Source: JACPXH01 sp964409225
Lineage (GTDB): Bacteria; Patescibacteriota; Minisyncoccia; JACPXH01
Reading direction: 5' to 3'
Assembly: GCA_964409225.1 (NCBI GenBank)
Contig: CAYPCM010000009.1
Location: 1-26,673, forward strand
DNA length: 26,673 bases
Positions 1 to 7,881 of this stretch are shown one piece after another; the first letter of the stretch is position 1; each line of letters begins with the position of its first letter. The translations under genes and the position numbers were made by a program. The notes beneath the pieces were generated by a model. The model was not told the DNA's origin and did no database searches. It saw only the letters and a list, made by a program, of their open reading frames with translations.

Positions 1-3000
1 TGCCGGTGGTGCTCGCGGTGATGAGACCAGTGGCCGAGAGCTTGAACCGGTGGCCATTGGCGCCTTCACCTTGGGTGAAGGAGAGGAAGTTGCCGGTGGC
101 CGGAGCTCCCAATACGCCTCTAAACAGGTCTCCGGTGGTAAGGACGGTGGCGGAGGCGGTAAAGAAGTTGGTGGTGGAGGTGGCTGAAGAACTGGCAGAG
201 ATAAAGCCGAATGAATTGGCCGAATAGGGATAGGGGTTTACCGAGAAGAAGTTGGTGCCGCCAGCTGCGGTGGTCGTGGTCGCATTCACGGTGAAAGCAC
301 CGTTCGTCATGATGCCTCCTTGGCCAGCCACAATTCCCCCTCGGACATAAAGATCAGAGCCGATGTTGGCAAAACTCCACGTATCCAACGTTGTGGTCTG
401 CAAAGAGCCGGTCAACACCGTGGGCACGTCAATGCCGGGAAGCTCAACTACGGTCAGGCGGTTGCTGGTGTATGCCGCCACGTAGGCATACCGGCCGGAG
501 ACGAAGACGGATTGGGAATTATCTAAGTTGGTCGCGTCGTAGACTGAACCCACCACGGTGGGGCTTGCAGGGATAGAAACATCAACCACGGCAAGACGAT
601 CGCCAAAAGATGACGACGCATAGGCGTAGCGGCCGGAGACGAAGACGGATACGGGTCTATTCAGATTAACCGCATCGTTGACCGAGCCCACCACTGTGGG
701 ACTTGCGGGGTTGGAGACGTCAACCACGGTGAGGCGGCTACCGGTGTATACCGCCACATACACGTACCGGCCGGAGACGAAGACTCTGGCGGGATTATTC
801 AGGTTGGTCGCATCGTTGACCGAGCCCACCACTGTGGGGCTTGAGGGATTAGAGATGTCAACCACGGTGAGGCGGTTACCGGTGTATACCGACACATAGG
901 CGTAGCGGCCGGAAACGAAGACGGAGATAGCGCCGTCCAGATTGGTCGCGTCATTGACTGAACCCACCACGGTGGGGCTTGAAGGATTAAAGATGTCAAC
1001 CACGGTGAGGCGGTTACCGGAGAATGCCGCCACATAGGCGTACCGGCCGGAGACGAAGACGGAGTAAGGGGTGTTCAGATTTACGGCATCGTTGACTGAA
1101 CCTGTCACGGTGGGGCTTGAGGGATTAGAGATGTCAACCACGGTGAGGCGGTTACCGGTTTGTGCCACTACATAGGCATAGCGGCCGGAGACGAAGACTG
1201 AATAGGCGCCATTCAAATTTGTGGCATCGTTGACTGAACCTGTCACGGTGGGGCTTGAGGGATTAGAGATGTCAACCACGGTGAGGCGGTTGCCGGAGAA
1301 TGCTGCCACATAGGCGTACCGGCCGGAGACGAAGACGGATTGGGCGCCGTTCAGATTGGTCGCATCATTCACATTGCCCTTAATCGTCATGGAGGTCGTG
1401 GCGTTGTTGATGGTGAGAGAGCCGGTGCTGGAGATGGTCAGGAGCGTCTGCGGGGTGGTAACGTTGATGCTCGTGGTATTGTTCTGGACCGTGAGGATAT
1501 TGCCGGTCCAGGCAGCGCCGGAGACAGCGCCGGGAACAGTAATCTTGAAGATGTCTCCGGTGGTAATGGCCGTCGCAGTTACGTTGAAGAAGTTGGTGCC
1601 GGTAACAGTGGAGGAGGCGGAGATGGAGCCGCTGCTGGCTATGGCAAAGGTGTCGGTGATGTTGCCGCCTGAAGTGATGGCGAGAGAACCGAGAATGGAA
1701 AGTGTTGACGTTGGGTTTTTGAGACCAATGCCGATTCGGTTGTTGAGAGCGTCTATGGACAGGGTGTCAGTGTCAAAGTTAAGAGCATTTGCGGCGCTGG
1801 CGAGCGTAAAGGTGGAGGCAGCGGAGAAACTGATGTCTGACGTCGTGAGAGTGATGGACGAGCCGATGACGACAGACGTACCGAAGTAGCCGGTTCTCGG
1901 CCTCGTGGCGCCGGAGGCGCCGATGTCATAGGTGTTGTCGGGGGAGAACAGAAGATGGTCGGCCATCGTCAGCGTACCCGCCACCGTCACCGCGCCGTTG
2001 AATCTTGAGGTGCCTAATACGCCGAAGGTGGTGGTGGGGGTTTGGGTCCCGATGCCGACCCTGTTTTCATTGGCATTGACCACAAGCGTATTCGCATCAA
2101 TGTTGATGCCGGTATTGAGTGTGGTTGTGGCTGTGGCCGAATCCGGCATCTGGAAGATGGCGGTGCCGCCATCGGTGAGTACGTTGAAGACAAAGCCGGT
2201 GAGGTTCGTGGCGTTGATCACGGCTTTGAACAGGTCGCCGGTAGTGAGCGAGCTTGCGCTGGCGGTGAAGAAGTTCGAGGTGGTAACTGTGGAAGAGGCG
2301 GTGATTTGACCGGTGCTGGCAATGCCAAAGGTGTCGGTGACGCCGCCCGGATTAATGGCGAATGAACCGAGGATGGAGAGTGTGGAAGTGGGGTTGATGA
2401 GTCCGATGCCGACGCTGTCGGTCGCCGTTTCGAGACGCACCACCGTGCCGTCGTCTGTCCAGCCGCCGGCAGTGGAAAGCGTGGTGATAACGCAGTTCTG
2501 CCACGAGCCGCCTTCGTAGCAGCGGAGTTTTCCGAGGGCTTGGTTATAGTAGGTCTGGCCGTTTTCACCGGACGGATCAGCCGCGTTGTCGCCTTTGAGT
2601 CCCAAACGCAATAAGGTGGGGCTCGTGCTGGAAGCACCAGTGCCGATCGTAACCTGATTGTCTGCCGACGACACCGCAAAAATGCCAGCGAGAGTGGAAG
2701 AAGCGTTTGTGCCTTGTACCACAAGCGATCCGGTTGTCGTCGCGTTTCCGGTGGGGCCGAATCGCCAGAACACGTTCGGGGTCGTGGCATTGTCTTGAAT
2801 CGTGAGAATATTGCCGGTGAAGCCGGAGGTTGGCACGACCCATTTGAACAGATCCCCGGTGGTGAGGGCGCTCGCGGTTGCGGTAAAGAAGTTTGATGTC
2901 GTAACGGTGGAGGACGCTTTCACTTGCCCCGTGCTCGCGATGGCGAAAGTATCGGTTACGTTCCCGCCCGGGGTGATGGCAAACGAACCCAGTATGGAAA

Positions 3001-4630
3001 GCGTGGAAGTGGGATTGGTGAGGCCGAGACCCACGAGATCGGTATCGGTGGTAAGTCGTACGATGGTGCCGTCGTCGGTCCAGCCGGCAGCTGAGGATCC
3101 GCCGCTCCCGCACGCGCCGTTCGTCTGGGTGCACACTGCTGCCCCGCCGACCGTTGCGTTTCCGGACACCACCAAATCGTCAATCGTGGCGCGGCCGGTT
3201 ACTGAAAGACCGCCAGTAAGAGTGAGCAGTTTGTTTGTAGGCAAGTTGGCCGGCGCAGTCACCGTAACGATGTGGCTGGTAACCGTGCCGGTAATGCCCT
3301 GCAGCTGGCCCTTGATCGCGGTTAAATCCGAACGCGCCGAAGCGAGATTGGCCTGAAACGCAGTCAAATCTGCCGGTTCAATGGTGATCTGGCGTTCAAG
3401 AACTCGTTCTTCGGTGGTGACGATGTTTTTCTCACGCGTGATTTCGCGAACAAGTTCCTGACCGGCGGCGCGACGCTGGACTTCGTCTTCAATGGTTTCG
3501 CCTGCGCCCGGGATGGCCGGAACGGGAACTCCTTTAAGCCGCGCGAGCTCTTCGCGCAAATTTTCCACTTCCCCGCGCAAGCCCTGCCCCTGTCCCAACT
3601 CTTCCAGCACCGAACGCGGAACGCCGATCTGGCCAGTCGCGACAAAAAACAAAATCGTTACCAACGCAATGCCGATGGTCGCGTCGCGGAAGCGATCGCG
3701 CGCCAGATGGCGCTGCAAGCCCGAAGGCGCAAACGCGTATTGTAAAGACGCATACACCATCGCGGCGGCGAGTCCCGCGGCCATGAGCGCGAGTGTTATG
3801 AAAACGAGGGAAGTCGGCGCGGCCGGGCGACTCACTATGTTTCTAAACACCCCCACTGTTTGCGCGCCGGCGCGAGATATTTCCGCAACCGCGGCGCGCG
3901 CGTTGAGCTCGAGCGCGTGACCAAGGGCTGCCGGAGCCGCCGCGAGCACTTCACTGGTTTCGGCAACCCAGTCGTGCGCCGCCGCAACGCCTTCGCGCGG
4001 ACTTGCCGCGATGAGCGCGAGGCGCACTTCAAAAACATCGTGAGCTCCATCCGGGCCGCGAGCCAAAAACGCCGAACCAACACCCGCAATGTCAAAGAGG
4101 GTACTCGCAGCAAAAACAAATGCCAGCGCCAGAGCCCACCGGCGCACAACCGCGGGCATCGCAAAAGTTATTTCCAGCGCCTTGAGCTCTTCTGAAAGCT
4201 CTTGCCAGAACGAGGATCGCTTGGCGACCGGGGCTGGCGCGGCAGTGGCCGCGGCCTTCACGCTCGTGAGGTACTCGTCCAGCCACGCCTGCGTGGTAAT
4301 CCACGTTCGCCCGATTTTTTCGCCGCGCAGCCGGCCCAAGCGCATAAGCAGCGTCAGGTGCCCCTGGCTGTAACCACTCACGCGCGAGGCCTGCCGCAGG
4401 GAAATTGCCTCGCCGCTCCCCGCAGGGAGAACCCGCTGCTTTAGGGCACCAAGCCACTCAGTGGTGGTGAACCAGTTTCTGCCGATTTTTTGCGCCTGAA
4501 GTTTTTTGCTGCGAACGAGAAAATTAAGATGCCCCTGGCTCAAGCCAGTTTGCACTGCCGCCTCTCGGAGCGTGATGAAAATAAATTGCTTTAACGGATC
4601 AAACACAGAATCTTTCGCCGGCGAGCGCAT
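1..4630 (-). CDS. Giant membrane-anchored surface protein: tandem HTH, TM segments, fibre-like modules, LVIVP-type beta-propeller (3' end outside window)
   Basis: The frame is open from ATG 4630 to the window edge (1543 codons), checked at several places. Residues ~16-63 and ~73-120 are two copies of a MerR/excisionase-like helix-turn-helix (pattern LR.A...G.SQGHL, then KIGR.W.TT..WL). Hydrophobic segments follow near 155-180, 272-298 and 313-333, then charged, coiled-coil-like stretches (~336-445). The rest is low-charge and Thr/Ser/Asn/Gly-rich. It has fibre-like modules starting WTDDGT (near 517 and 724) with GIGL.NPTSTLSILGS, repeated 'TTGDLFK' segments, and seven 46-residue repeats (VFVSGRYAYV...NRLTVVDISNPSSPTV) at ~1096-1417. 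The repeats match LVIVP/beta-propeller repeats. A cytoplasmic DNA-binding head with an exported adhesive stalk is inferred. No in-frame ATG/GTG/TTG lies between the upstream TGA and 4630. No clear Shine-Dalgarno. The C-terminus and sorting signal are not visible. Confidence 0.85.
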   Translation of the reverse strand, partial: MRSPAKDSVFDPLKQFIFITLREAAVQTGLSQGHLNFLVRSKKLQAQKIGRNWFTTTEWLGALKQRVLPAGSGEAISLRQASRVSGYSQGHLTLLMRLGRLRGEKIGRTWITTQAWLDEYLTSVKAAATAAPAPVAKRSSFWQELSEELKALEITFAMPAVVRRWALALAFVFAASTLFDIAGVGSAFLARGPDGAHDVFEVRLALIAASPREGVAAAHDWVAETSEVLAAAPAALGHALELNARAAVAEISRAGAQTVGVFRNIVSRPAAPTSLVFITLALMAAGLAAAMVYASLQYAFAPSGLQRHLARDRFRDATIGIALVTILFFVATGQIGVPRSVLEELGQGQGLRGEVENLREELARLKGVPVPAIPGAGETIEDEVQRRAAGQELVREITREKNIVTTEERVLERQITIEPADLTAFQANLASARSDLTAIKGQLQGITGTVTSHIVTVTAPANLPTNKLLTLTGGLSVTGRATIDDLVVSGNATVGGAAVCTQTNGACGSGGSSAAGWTDDGTIVRLTTDTDLVGLGLTNPTSTLSILGSFAITPGGNVTDTFAIASTGQVKASSTVTTSNFFTATASALTTGDLFKWVVPTSGFTGNILTIQDNATTPNVFWRFGPTGNATTTGSLVVQGTNASSTLAGIFAVSSADNQVTIGTGASSTSPTLLRLGLKGDNAADPSGENGQTYYNQALGKLRCYEGGSWQNCVITTLSTAGGWTDDGTVVRLETATDSVGIGLINPTSTLSILGSFAINPGGVTDTFGIASTGQITASSTVTTSNFFTASASSLTTGDLFKAVINATNLTGFVFNVLTDGGTAIFQMPDSATATTTLNTGINIDANTLVVNANENRVGIGTQTPTTTFGVLGTSRFNGAVTVAGTLTMADHLLFSPDNTYDIGASGATRPRTGYFGTSVVIGSSITLTTSDISFSAASTFTLASAANALNFDTDTLSIDALNNRIGIGLKNPTSTLSILGSLAITSGGNITDTFAIASSGSISASSTVTGTNFFNVTATAITTGDIFKITVPGAVSGAAWTGNILTVQNNTTSINVTTPQTLLTISSTGSLTINNATTSMTIKGNVNDATNLNGAQSVFVSGRYAYVAAFSGNRLTVVDISNPSSPTVTGSVNDATNLNGAYSVFVSGRYAYVVAQTGNRLTVVDISNPSSPTVTGSVNDAVNLNTPYSVFVSGRYAYVAAFSGNRLTVVDIFNPSSPTVVGSVNDATNLDGAISVFVSGRYAYVSVYTGNRLTVVDISNPSSPTVVGSVNDATNLNNPARVFVSGRYVYVAVYTGSRLTVVDVSNPASPTVVGSVNDAVNLNRPVSVFVSGRYAYASSSFGDRLAVVDVSIPASPTVVGSVYDATNLDNSQSVFVSGRYAYVAAYTSNRLTVVELPGIDVPTVLTGSLQTTTLDTWSFANIGSDLYVRGGIVAGQGGIMTNGAFTVNATTTTAAGGTNFFSVNPYPYSANSFGFISASSSATSTTNFFTASATVLTTGDLFRGVLGAPATGNFLSFTQGEGANGHRFKLSATGLITASTTG
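380..1345 (-). repeat. Seven tandem 138-bp in-frame repeats (46-aa propeller blades)
   Basis: The word ggccgga recurs at 493, 631, 769, 907, 1045, 1183 and 1321, exactly 138 bp apart, always in the same reading frame. Each unit encodes VFVSGRYAY, then NRLTVVD, then a P.SPTV.GSV.DA.NL tail. Units 1-5 are nearly identical in protein and DNA. Unit 6 (SSSFGDRLAVVDVSIPASP) and unit 7 (ELPGIDVPTVLTGS) diverge, as expected at the end of an array. Seven units fit a closed seven-bladed propeller, which is inferred from the copy number. Confidence 0.93.
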
Positions 4631-4645
4631 ATTCGAACATATGCG
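4626..4645. promoter_or_regulatory. Palindrome over the start codon of the surface-protein gene (possible operator)
   Basis: CGCATAT (4626-4632) and ATATGCG (4639-4645) form a perfect 7-bp inverted repeat with a 6-bp spacer. The ATG start (4630-4628) sits inside the left arm. The same word occurs four times at 5207-5247, the other end of this intergenic region. A role as operator is inferred. Confidence 0.45.
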
Positions 4646-4676
4646 ATGGGATCTAAATCATGAATCTGCTACTTAT

Positions 4677-4685
4677 ATTTTACCA
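4677..4685 (-). promoter_or_regulatory. Extended -10 promoter for the surface-protein gene
   Basis: On the minus strand TGGTAAAAT is a TGn-extended -10 (hexamer TAAAAT, 4682-4677). It predicts a start near 4670 and a leader of about 40 nt that would contain the 4626-4645 palindrome. I see no good -35. The call rests on pattern alone. Confidence 0.4.
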
Positions 4686-4795
4686 CAGCGAGGCAATCCT
4701 CTATATGCTTATCGCCTTAAAGTTGTGGATAATCGCGAAACAGCGAATTTTACTCTGGCCACGACGCGACAACGGGAAAACCAGGACAAAAAGAC

Positions 4796-4826
4796 AAAAC
4801 TCTTGAGCAGATTGCGCAAGAGTTTT
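4796..4826. other. Perfect 10-bp inverted repeat (hairpin)
   Basis: AAAACTCTTG (4796-4805) pairs with CAAGAGTTTT (4817-4826) across an 11-nt loop. A-rich and T-rich ends make it terminator-like on either strand, but the stem is GC-poor. It may be a weak terminator after mltG or a structure in a longer leader of the surface gene. Confidence 0.4.
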
Positions 4827-5206
4827 GCAACTTTTACTAAAATGAATTGCAGTAATGGCATGACCAGCGGCAGGATCCCTCGGGCTCCGCCACTGGTTCA
4901 GGACTCGATCCTATCAGCTCATGGTAATACTGCGGTGTTTGAAAATTCTATTTCCCGTCATTGCGGACAACCAGAGAAAGCATAGTAATCGCGCAGTTAT
5001 CGAGTTTTGCCACGGGATTGCTCCGTCGCAGCGACTTTCACAATGGCTTTTTAGATGACTTCAGCAAATAGTACCTTTTAAATAACTAGACGGAGTAATA
5101 CATTTCTAAAAAAGGTCAATACTGCGCAAGCTCTTAAGGACTCCCCGTACTTTCTTGGCGCCGCGAGGAGTTATGCATGCCCTCAATTATAATGCCGACA
5201 CTTTGG

Positions 5207-5247
5207 CGCATATGCAGAGTATGCGTTATCGCATATGTACGCATATG
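5207..5247. promoter_or_regulatory. Cluster of four CGCATA(TG) words just after mltG
   Basis: CGCATATG occurs at 5207-5214, 5230-5237 and 5240-5247, with TATGCG (inverted) at 5220-5225. Spacing is 10-13 bp, close to one helical turn. It starts 2 bp beyond the mltG stop and faces the surface-protein gene, whose start overlaps a dyad of the same word. A multi-site operator is inferred; no binding protein is proven. Confidence 0.4.
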
Positions 5248-5248
5248 A

Positions 5249-6280
5249 CTAGTTTCTTAAAAATCGCCTGATTGCAGCCCCATGCTCTTGACTGGTTTTG
5301 CTAAAGACGGTTTCTCCATCTGGCTTGGACAAATAAAACCAGTAATCCGTCCCCCTGGGGCTTAAGGCGTTCTGGATAGTGCGGACACCGGGGTTATTGA
5401 TCGGACCAAGCGGCAAGCCGGTATGAAGATAGGTGTTGTATGGCGATTCAACCACCAGCTCGGAAGCGGTAATGGCCGTACTTTTCTTACCGGTAACGTA
5501 AGCCACTGTCGCATCCACTTGCAGCGGTATACCCGCCTCAAGGCGTTTCCAGAGGATGCCGGCCACGATTTGCTGATCTTCATTGGAACGAACTTCGCGC
5601 TCCAAAAGAGACGCCATTATTACCACCTCATCGAGCGTGCGTGGGGAGACGCGAATACGCTCCGCCAGGTCGCCCGTGAGAACGCGTTCTTTGAACGTTT
5701 CCAAAAGCTTTCTCGCAATACTGCCGCTAGTTACATTTGGGAGAAAACGATAAGTATCTGGGAACAAATATCCCTCGAGAGAACGATCGGAGCGATCGGG
5801 CAAAAACGCAAATTCATTACGCCACGCATCAGCGGTGGCGCGGTTGAGTTCGCGCATCTGCGGCAGACCGGCCGCGGAAAACTTTTCGATGAGGTCGTTT
5901 AGTCGTGTTCCTTCTGGAATGGTCACGAAAATTCCCTGCTCACGAACCAAACCCAGCACAATACGTTCGGCAATCTCGAGATCAGACATCGCCGCGCTCA
6001 ATTCGTATTCGCCCGCCTGCAGCCGTTCGTGCCAACCGCGCCGCCAAACCGAATATTGAAATACGAAACTCGAGCGCACCACACCTTCTCGCGCCAGCAG
6101 ATTCGCGATCTCATCGAGCCCATACCCACGCGGGATGGTTATAATTCGAGTCGGTGCTCCCGGGCGCCACTGGCTCTGCGCGGCGCGAAGAACGACAGCA
6201 TCCGCGCCCCATAATAAAAGCGCCGTGAGGAGCGCGGCGGCAGCAACCCAAATGAATATTCGCTTAGCCAAGCTTATCAT
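5249..6280 (-). CDS. mltG: Endolytic murein transglycosylase MltG (YceG family)
   Basis: MltG cleaves nascent peptidoglycan strands at the outer face of the cytoplasmic membrane and helps set glycan length. From ATG 6280 the protein is 343 aa. It has an N-terminal membrane anchor (IFIWVAAAALLTALLLWGA, ~8-26), a LysM-like segment, then the YceG domain with LEGYLFPDTY (~168-177), the catalytic-Glu motif MASLLERE (Glu ~227), PLQVDATVAY and SPYNTYLHTGLPLGPINNPG, ending in the usual FSKTSQEH. The frame extends upstream to 6394, but that part lies inside pcm. ATG 6280 directly precedes the hydrophobic anchor and overlaps the pcm stop by 17 bp, so translational coupling is likely. Family length is normal and all key residues are present. 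Confidence 0.93.
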   Translation of the reverse strand: MISLAKRIFIWVAAAALLTALLLWGADAVVLRAAQSQWRPGAPTRIITIPRGYGLDEIANLLAREGVVRSSFVFQYSVWRRGWHERLQAGEYELSAAMSDLEIAERIVLGLVREQGIFVTIPEGTRLNDLIEKFSAAGLPQMRELNRATADAWRNEFAFLPDRSDRSLEGYLFPDTYRFLPNVTSGSIARKLLETFKERVLTGDLAERIRVSPRTLDEVVIMASLLEREVRSNEDQQIVAGILWKRLEAGIPLQVDATVAYVTGKKSTAITASELVVESPYNTYLHTGLPLGPINNPGVRTIQNALSPRGTDYWFYLSKPDGETVFSKTSQEHGAAIRRFLRN

Positions 6281-6881
6281 GCACGAACGGCACGAATATA
6301 AAGCCCGGGTGAACGACCTTGCGAAATTGCCCTGGCGCCACGTGTTCGCACACAACAATACTATCCCCCACTGGCGCGACAATCCGCCCGCCAATGCGCA
6401 CCTGCCCCAACCAGGCGCGCGGGATTTCAGCTAGCCGCGCCGCAGCGATGAGGCGATCGAATGGCGCTGCCTCCGGCCACCCGTCAAAACCGTCTCTAAC
6501 CAAAAAACGAACATTTTTGAAACCCGCCCGCTCAACATTCGCGCGACCCCAAGCGGCAAGATCTAGAATTCGTTCAATCGCGCACACGGTTCCTTCGGCA
6601 CCGACTATGTGCGCCAGAAGCGCCGTTTGCCAACCAGAACCAAAACCGATATCAAGCACCTTCTCTCCGAAACGCGGCCTAAGCTCTTCAAGCATGAAGG
6701 CGACGGTAAGCGGCTGGGAGATCGTCTGCCCCCAGCCGATAGGGAGCGCGCGGTTTTCGTACGCGAAGGGTTTGATTTCGTCGGGAAGGAATCCACGACG
6801 ATCAACGGCGCGGAAGGCGGAGATAACGGCCGGTGTCTTCAGCCAACCATCGGCGATGAGTTCCGCGATGAGCGGTTCCAT
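6264..6881 (-). CDS. pcm: Protein-L-isoaspartate O-methyltransferase
   Basis: Repairs or marks isoaspartyl residues in damaged proteins by SAM-dependent methylation in the cytoplasm. The 205-aa product has PCMT signatures: IGWGQTISQP (~48-57), the SAM motif LDIGFGSGWQTALLAH (family form D.GTGSGY.A) and AIER (post-I acidic residue). The open frame runs further upstream, but that part is the tRNA-Trp gene, so I place the start at ATG 6881, 13 bp after the tRNA. The start is followed by MEPLIAELIADG, typical of PCMT. It overlaps mltG downstream. The leader is nearly absent, and the mRNA may be released by tRNA 3' processing (inference). Confidence 0.9.
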   Translation of the reverse strand: MEPLIAELIADGWLKTPAVISAFRAVDRRGFLPDEIKPFAYENRALPIGWGQTISQPLTVAFMLEELRPRFGEKVLDIGFGSGWQTALLAHIVGAEGTVCAIERILDLAAWGRANVERAGFKNVRFLVRDGFDGWPEAAPFDRLIAAARLAEIPRAWLGQVRIGGRIVAPVGDSIVVCEHVAPGQFRKVVHPGFIFVPFVHDKLG

Positions 6882-6894
6882 GTATGCTACCAAG

Positions 6895-6967
6895 CGGGGG
6901 TGGCAGGACTCGAACCTGCAACCTTTTGTTTTGGAGACAAATGCTCCGCCAATTGAGCTACACCCCC
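6895..6967 (-). tRNA. tRNA-Trp (CCA)
   Basis: Minus-strand GGGGGTG acceptor (6967-6961) pairs with CACCCCC (6902-6896), with discriminator G at 6895. The D-arm is AGCTCAATTGGC..AGC, the anticodon loop CTCCAAA gives anticodon CCA, and the T-arm contains GGTTCGAGTCC. 3' CCA is not encoded. The order rpmG, tRNA-Trp is common in bacteria, but secE/nusG do not follow here. Confidence 0.95.
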
Positions 6968-7042
6968 GTAGATACACAAGAACTCTTTGGTGATTTTTTG
7001 ATGAATAGCATTTCGCGGCTATCCATAAACTAGAAACTAGCG

Positions 7043-7117
7043 AAATTTAGTCTTCGAGCTTGTCGAGAAGCTAAATTTGGGCTTACTTCTCGACTCGGCC
7101 TTCGGCCTCGCTCGAAG
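7043..7117. repeat. Palindromic repeat, family with TTCGAGC...GTCGAGAA core
   Basis: AAATTTAG (7043-7050) and CTAAATTT (7071-7078) flank TTCGAGCTTGTCGAGAA (7053-7069). A second, inverted unit at 7087-7117 has the same ends around a GGCC-TTC-GGCC hairpin. Related elements occur at 8931-9064 and 24346-24465. It lies between rpmG and tRNA-Trp and could attenuate read-through. Confidence 0.75.
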
Positions 7118-7168
7118 AATAATGGCACTGCTCACAGAACTCTTCCGCAATGGCCAGGGGGAAACGGC

Positions 7169-7327
7169 CTATCTTTTCGTTTCTTTGTGGACGGTGTGCT
7201 TCCGGCACCAGTTGCAGTATTTCTTGAGCTCGAGCTTGCGCTCGATGGTCTTTTTGTTTTTACGCGACCAGTACGTGGTGCGTTTGCAGACGGTGCAGGA
7301 GAGTTTGATGAGATTGTCTTGAGACAT
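7169..7327 (-). CDS. rpmG: 50S ribosomal protein L33 (zinc-ribbon form)
   Basis: The 52-aa product MSQDNLIKLSCTVCKRTTYW... is a full-length bacterial L33 of the large ribosomal subunit. Two CxxC pairs (CTVC and CNWC) mark the zinc-binding (C+) form. An upstream in-frame ATG at 7360 would add 11 residues with no family match, so ATG 7327 is preferred. I see no Shine-Dalgarno; a TAGTAT box sits about 15 nt upstream. Confidence 0.95.
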   Translation of the reverse strand: MSQDNLIKLSCTVCKRTTYWSRKNKKTIERKLELKKYCNWCRKHTVHKETKR

Positions 7328-7529
7328 AATGAGGGCATCAATACTAGATAAGATTTTCAATTTAGCGGCTGCGTGAAGAATGACTAATCAGAAAAAGCTT
7401 CTTCATAATTTTCCATTTACAATTTTCAATCAATGATCCAATGATTCAATTTTCAACAACGTGTTTGATAATTGGGAAATTGATAATTCATTGATAATTG
7501 ATAATTGATCCACTGTAAATGAAGCCCGG
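7328..7529. other. AT-rich intergenic spacer with ATTGATAATT-type repeats
   Basis: The right half is made of reiterated TTGATAATT/AATTATCAA words. The same words recur near 21873-21884 and 22036-22050 beside pilus genes. I see no coding content. It looks like low-complexity spacer between the tRNA group and rpmG. Confidence 0.5.
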
Positions 7530-7601
7530 AGCCAAGGGAGGGAATCGGACCCTCGACCTCCTTCTTACCAAGAAGGCGTTCTACCACTGAACTACCTTGG
7601 C
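7530..7601 (-). tRNA. tRNA-Thr (GGT)
   Basis: Acceptor GCCAAGG (7601-7595) pairs with CCTTGGC (7537-7531), discriminator T (7530). Anticodon stem CCTTC/GAAGG encloses loop TTGGTAA, anticodon GGT. T-arm GGGTCCGATTCCC. No encoded CCA. Confidence 0.93.
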
Positions 7602-7615
7602 GATTTCGTTGTTTG

Positions 7616-7692
7616 TGGTGGACCCGATCGGATTCGAACCGACGACCTTCTCGATGCCATCGAGACGCTCTAACCAACTGAGCTACGGGCCC
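7616..7692 (-). tRNA. tRNA-Ala (GGC)
   Basis: Acceptor GGGCCCG pairs with CGGGTCC, discriminator A, and 3' CCA is encoded (7618-7616). Anticodon stem TCTCG/CGAGA with loop ATGGCAT gives anticodon GGC. T-arm GTCGGTTCGAATCCGAT. A small GGCGCG/CGCGCC hairpin (7695-7711) lies between this gene and the next tRNA. Confidence 0.94.
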
Positions 7693-7729
7693 GTGGCGCG
7701 CTGAACGCGCCATGTACCACGCTAAGCGT

Positions 7730-7805
7730 TGGTGCCCCCGGGAAGAATCGAACTTCCATCTAGAGCTTAGGAGTCTCTCGTTCTTATCCATTGAACTACG
7801 GGGGC
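7730..7805 (-). tRNA. tRNA-Arg (CCT)
   Basis: Acceptor GCCCCCG (7805-7799) pairs with CGGGGGC (7740-7734), discriminator A, and encoded CCA (7732-7730). Loop CTCCTAA gives anticodon CCT, read from the minus strand. It is divergent from htrA and lies close upstream of that gene's promoter. Confidence 0.92.
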
Positions 7806-7866
7806 CAGCAACGTGCCAAGCCAGTATAGCGAACTCGCGGCGCTACTGTCCATCGCTCGGCTATCC

Positions 7867-7875
7867 TGCTACAAT
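7867..7875 (+). promoter_or_regulatory. Extended -10 promoter of htrA, predicts a leaderless mRNA
   Basis: TGCTACAAT: the hexamer TACAAT (7870-7875) ends 6 nt before the ATG at 7882, so the predicted +1 is the A of the start codon. The -35 region is poor. The same arrangement is seen at 15330, 18039, 25479 and 25874. Confidence 0.6.
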
Positions 7876-7881
7876 AAAGCC

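Larger units (their letters stand above)
4631..5248. other. 618-bp intergenic region upstream of the surface-protein gene
   Basis: No convincing gene. A plus-strand open frame through 4506-4985 lies antisense to the HTH coding region, has no recognisable motif and is rejected. The region contains a promoter-like -10 (4677-4685), a 10-bp hairpin (4796-4826) and a CGCATATG cluster (5207-5247). The remainder (about 4830-5200) is of mixed composition and I recognise nothing in it. Confidence 0.6.

Noticed and set aside
380..1345. CRISPR-like or minisatellite array
   Set aside because: Units are 138 bp, contiguous without unique spacers, and in frame with a clear propeller protein repeat.
1..3660. 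Many open frames on plus and in other minus frames (e.g. 1356-1889, 2218-2790, 2802-3356)
   Set aside because: They are shadows of the long minus-strand frame. Their products are compositionally odd, while the true frame gives coherent repeats.
4506..4985. 159-codon plus-strand open frame
   Set aside because: It lies antisense to the HTH coding region, shows no motif or ribosome site, and continues into the control region of the surface gene.
6968..7168. A secE gene after rpmG, as in many bacteria
   Set aside because: The 200 bp hold a palindromic repeat and no small membrane-protein frame.
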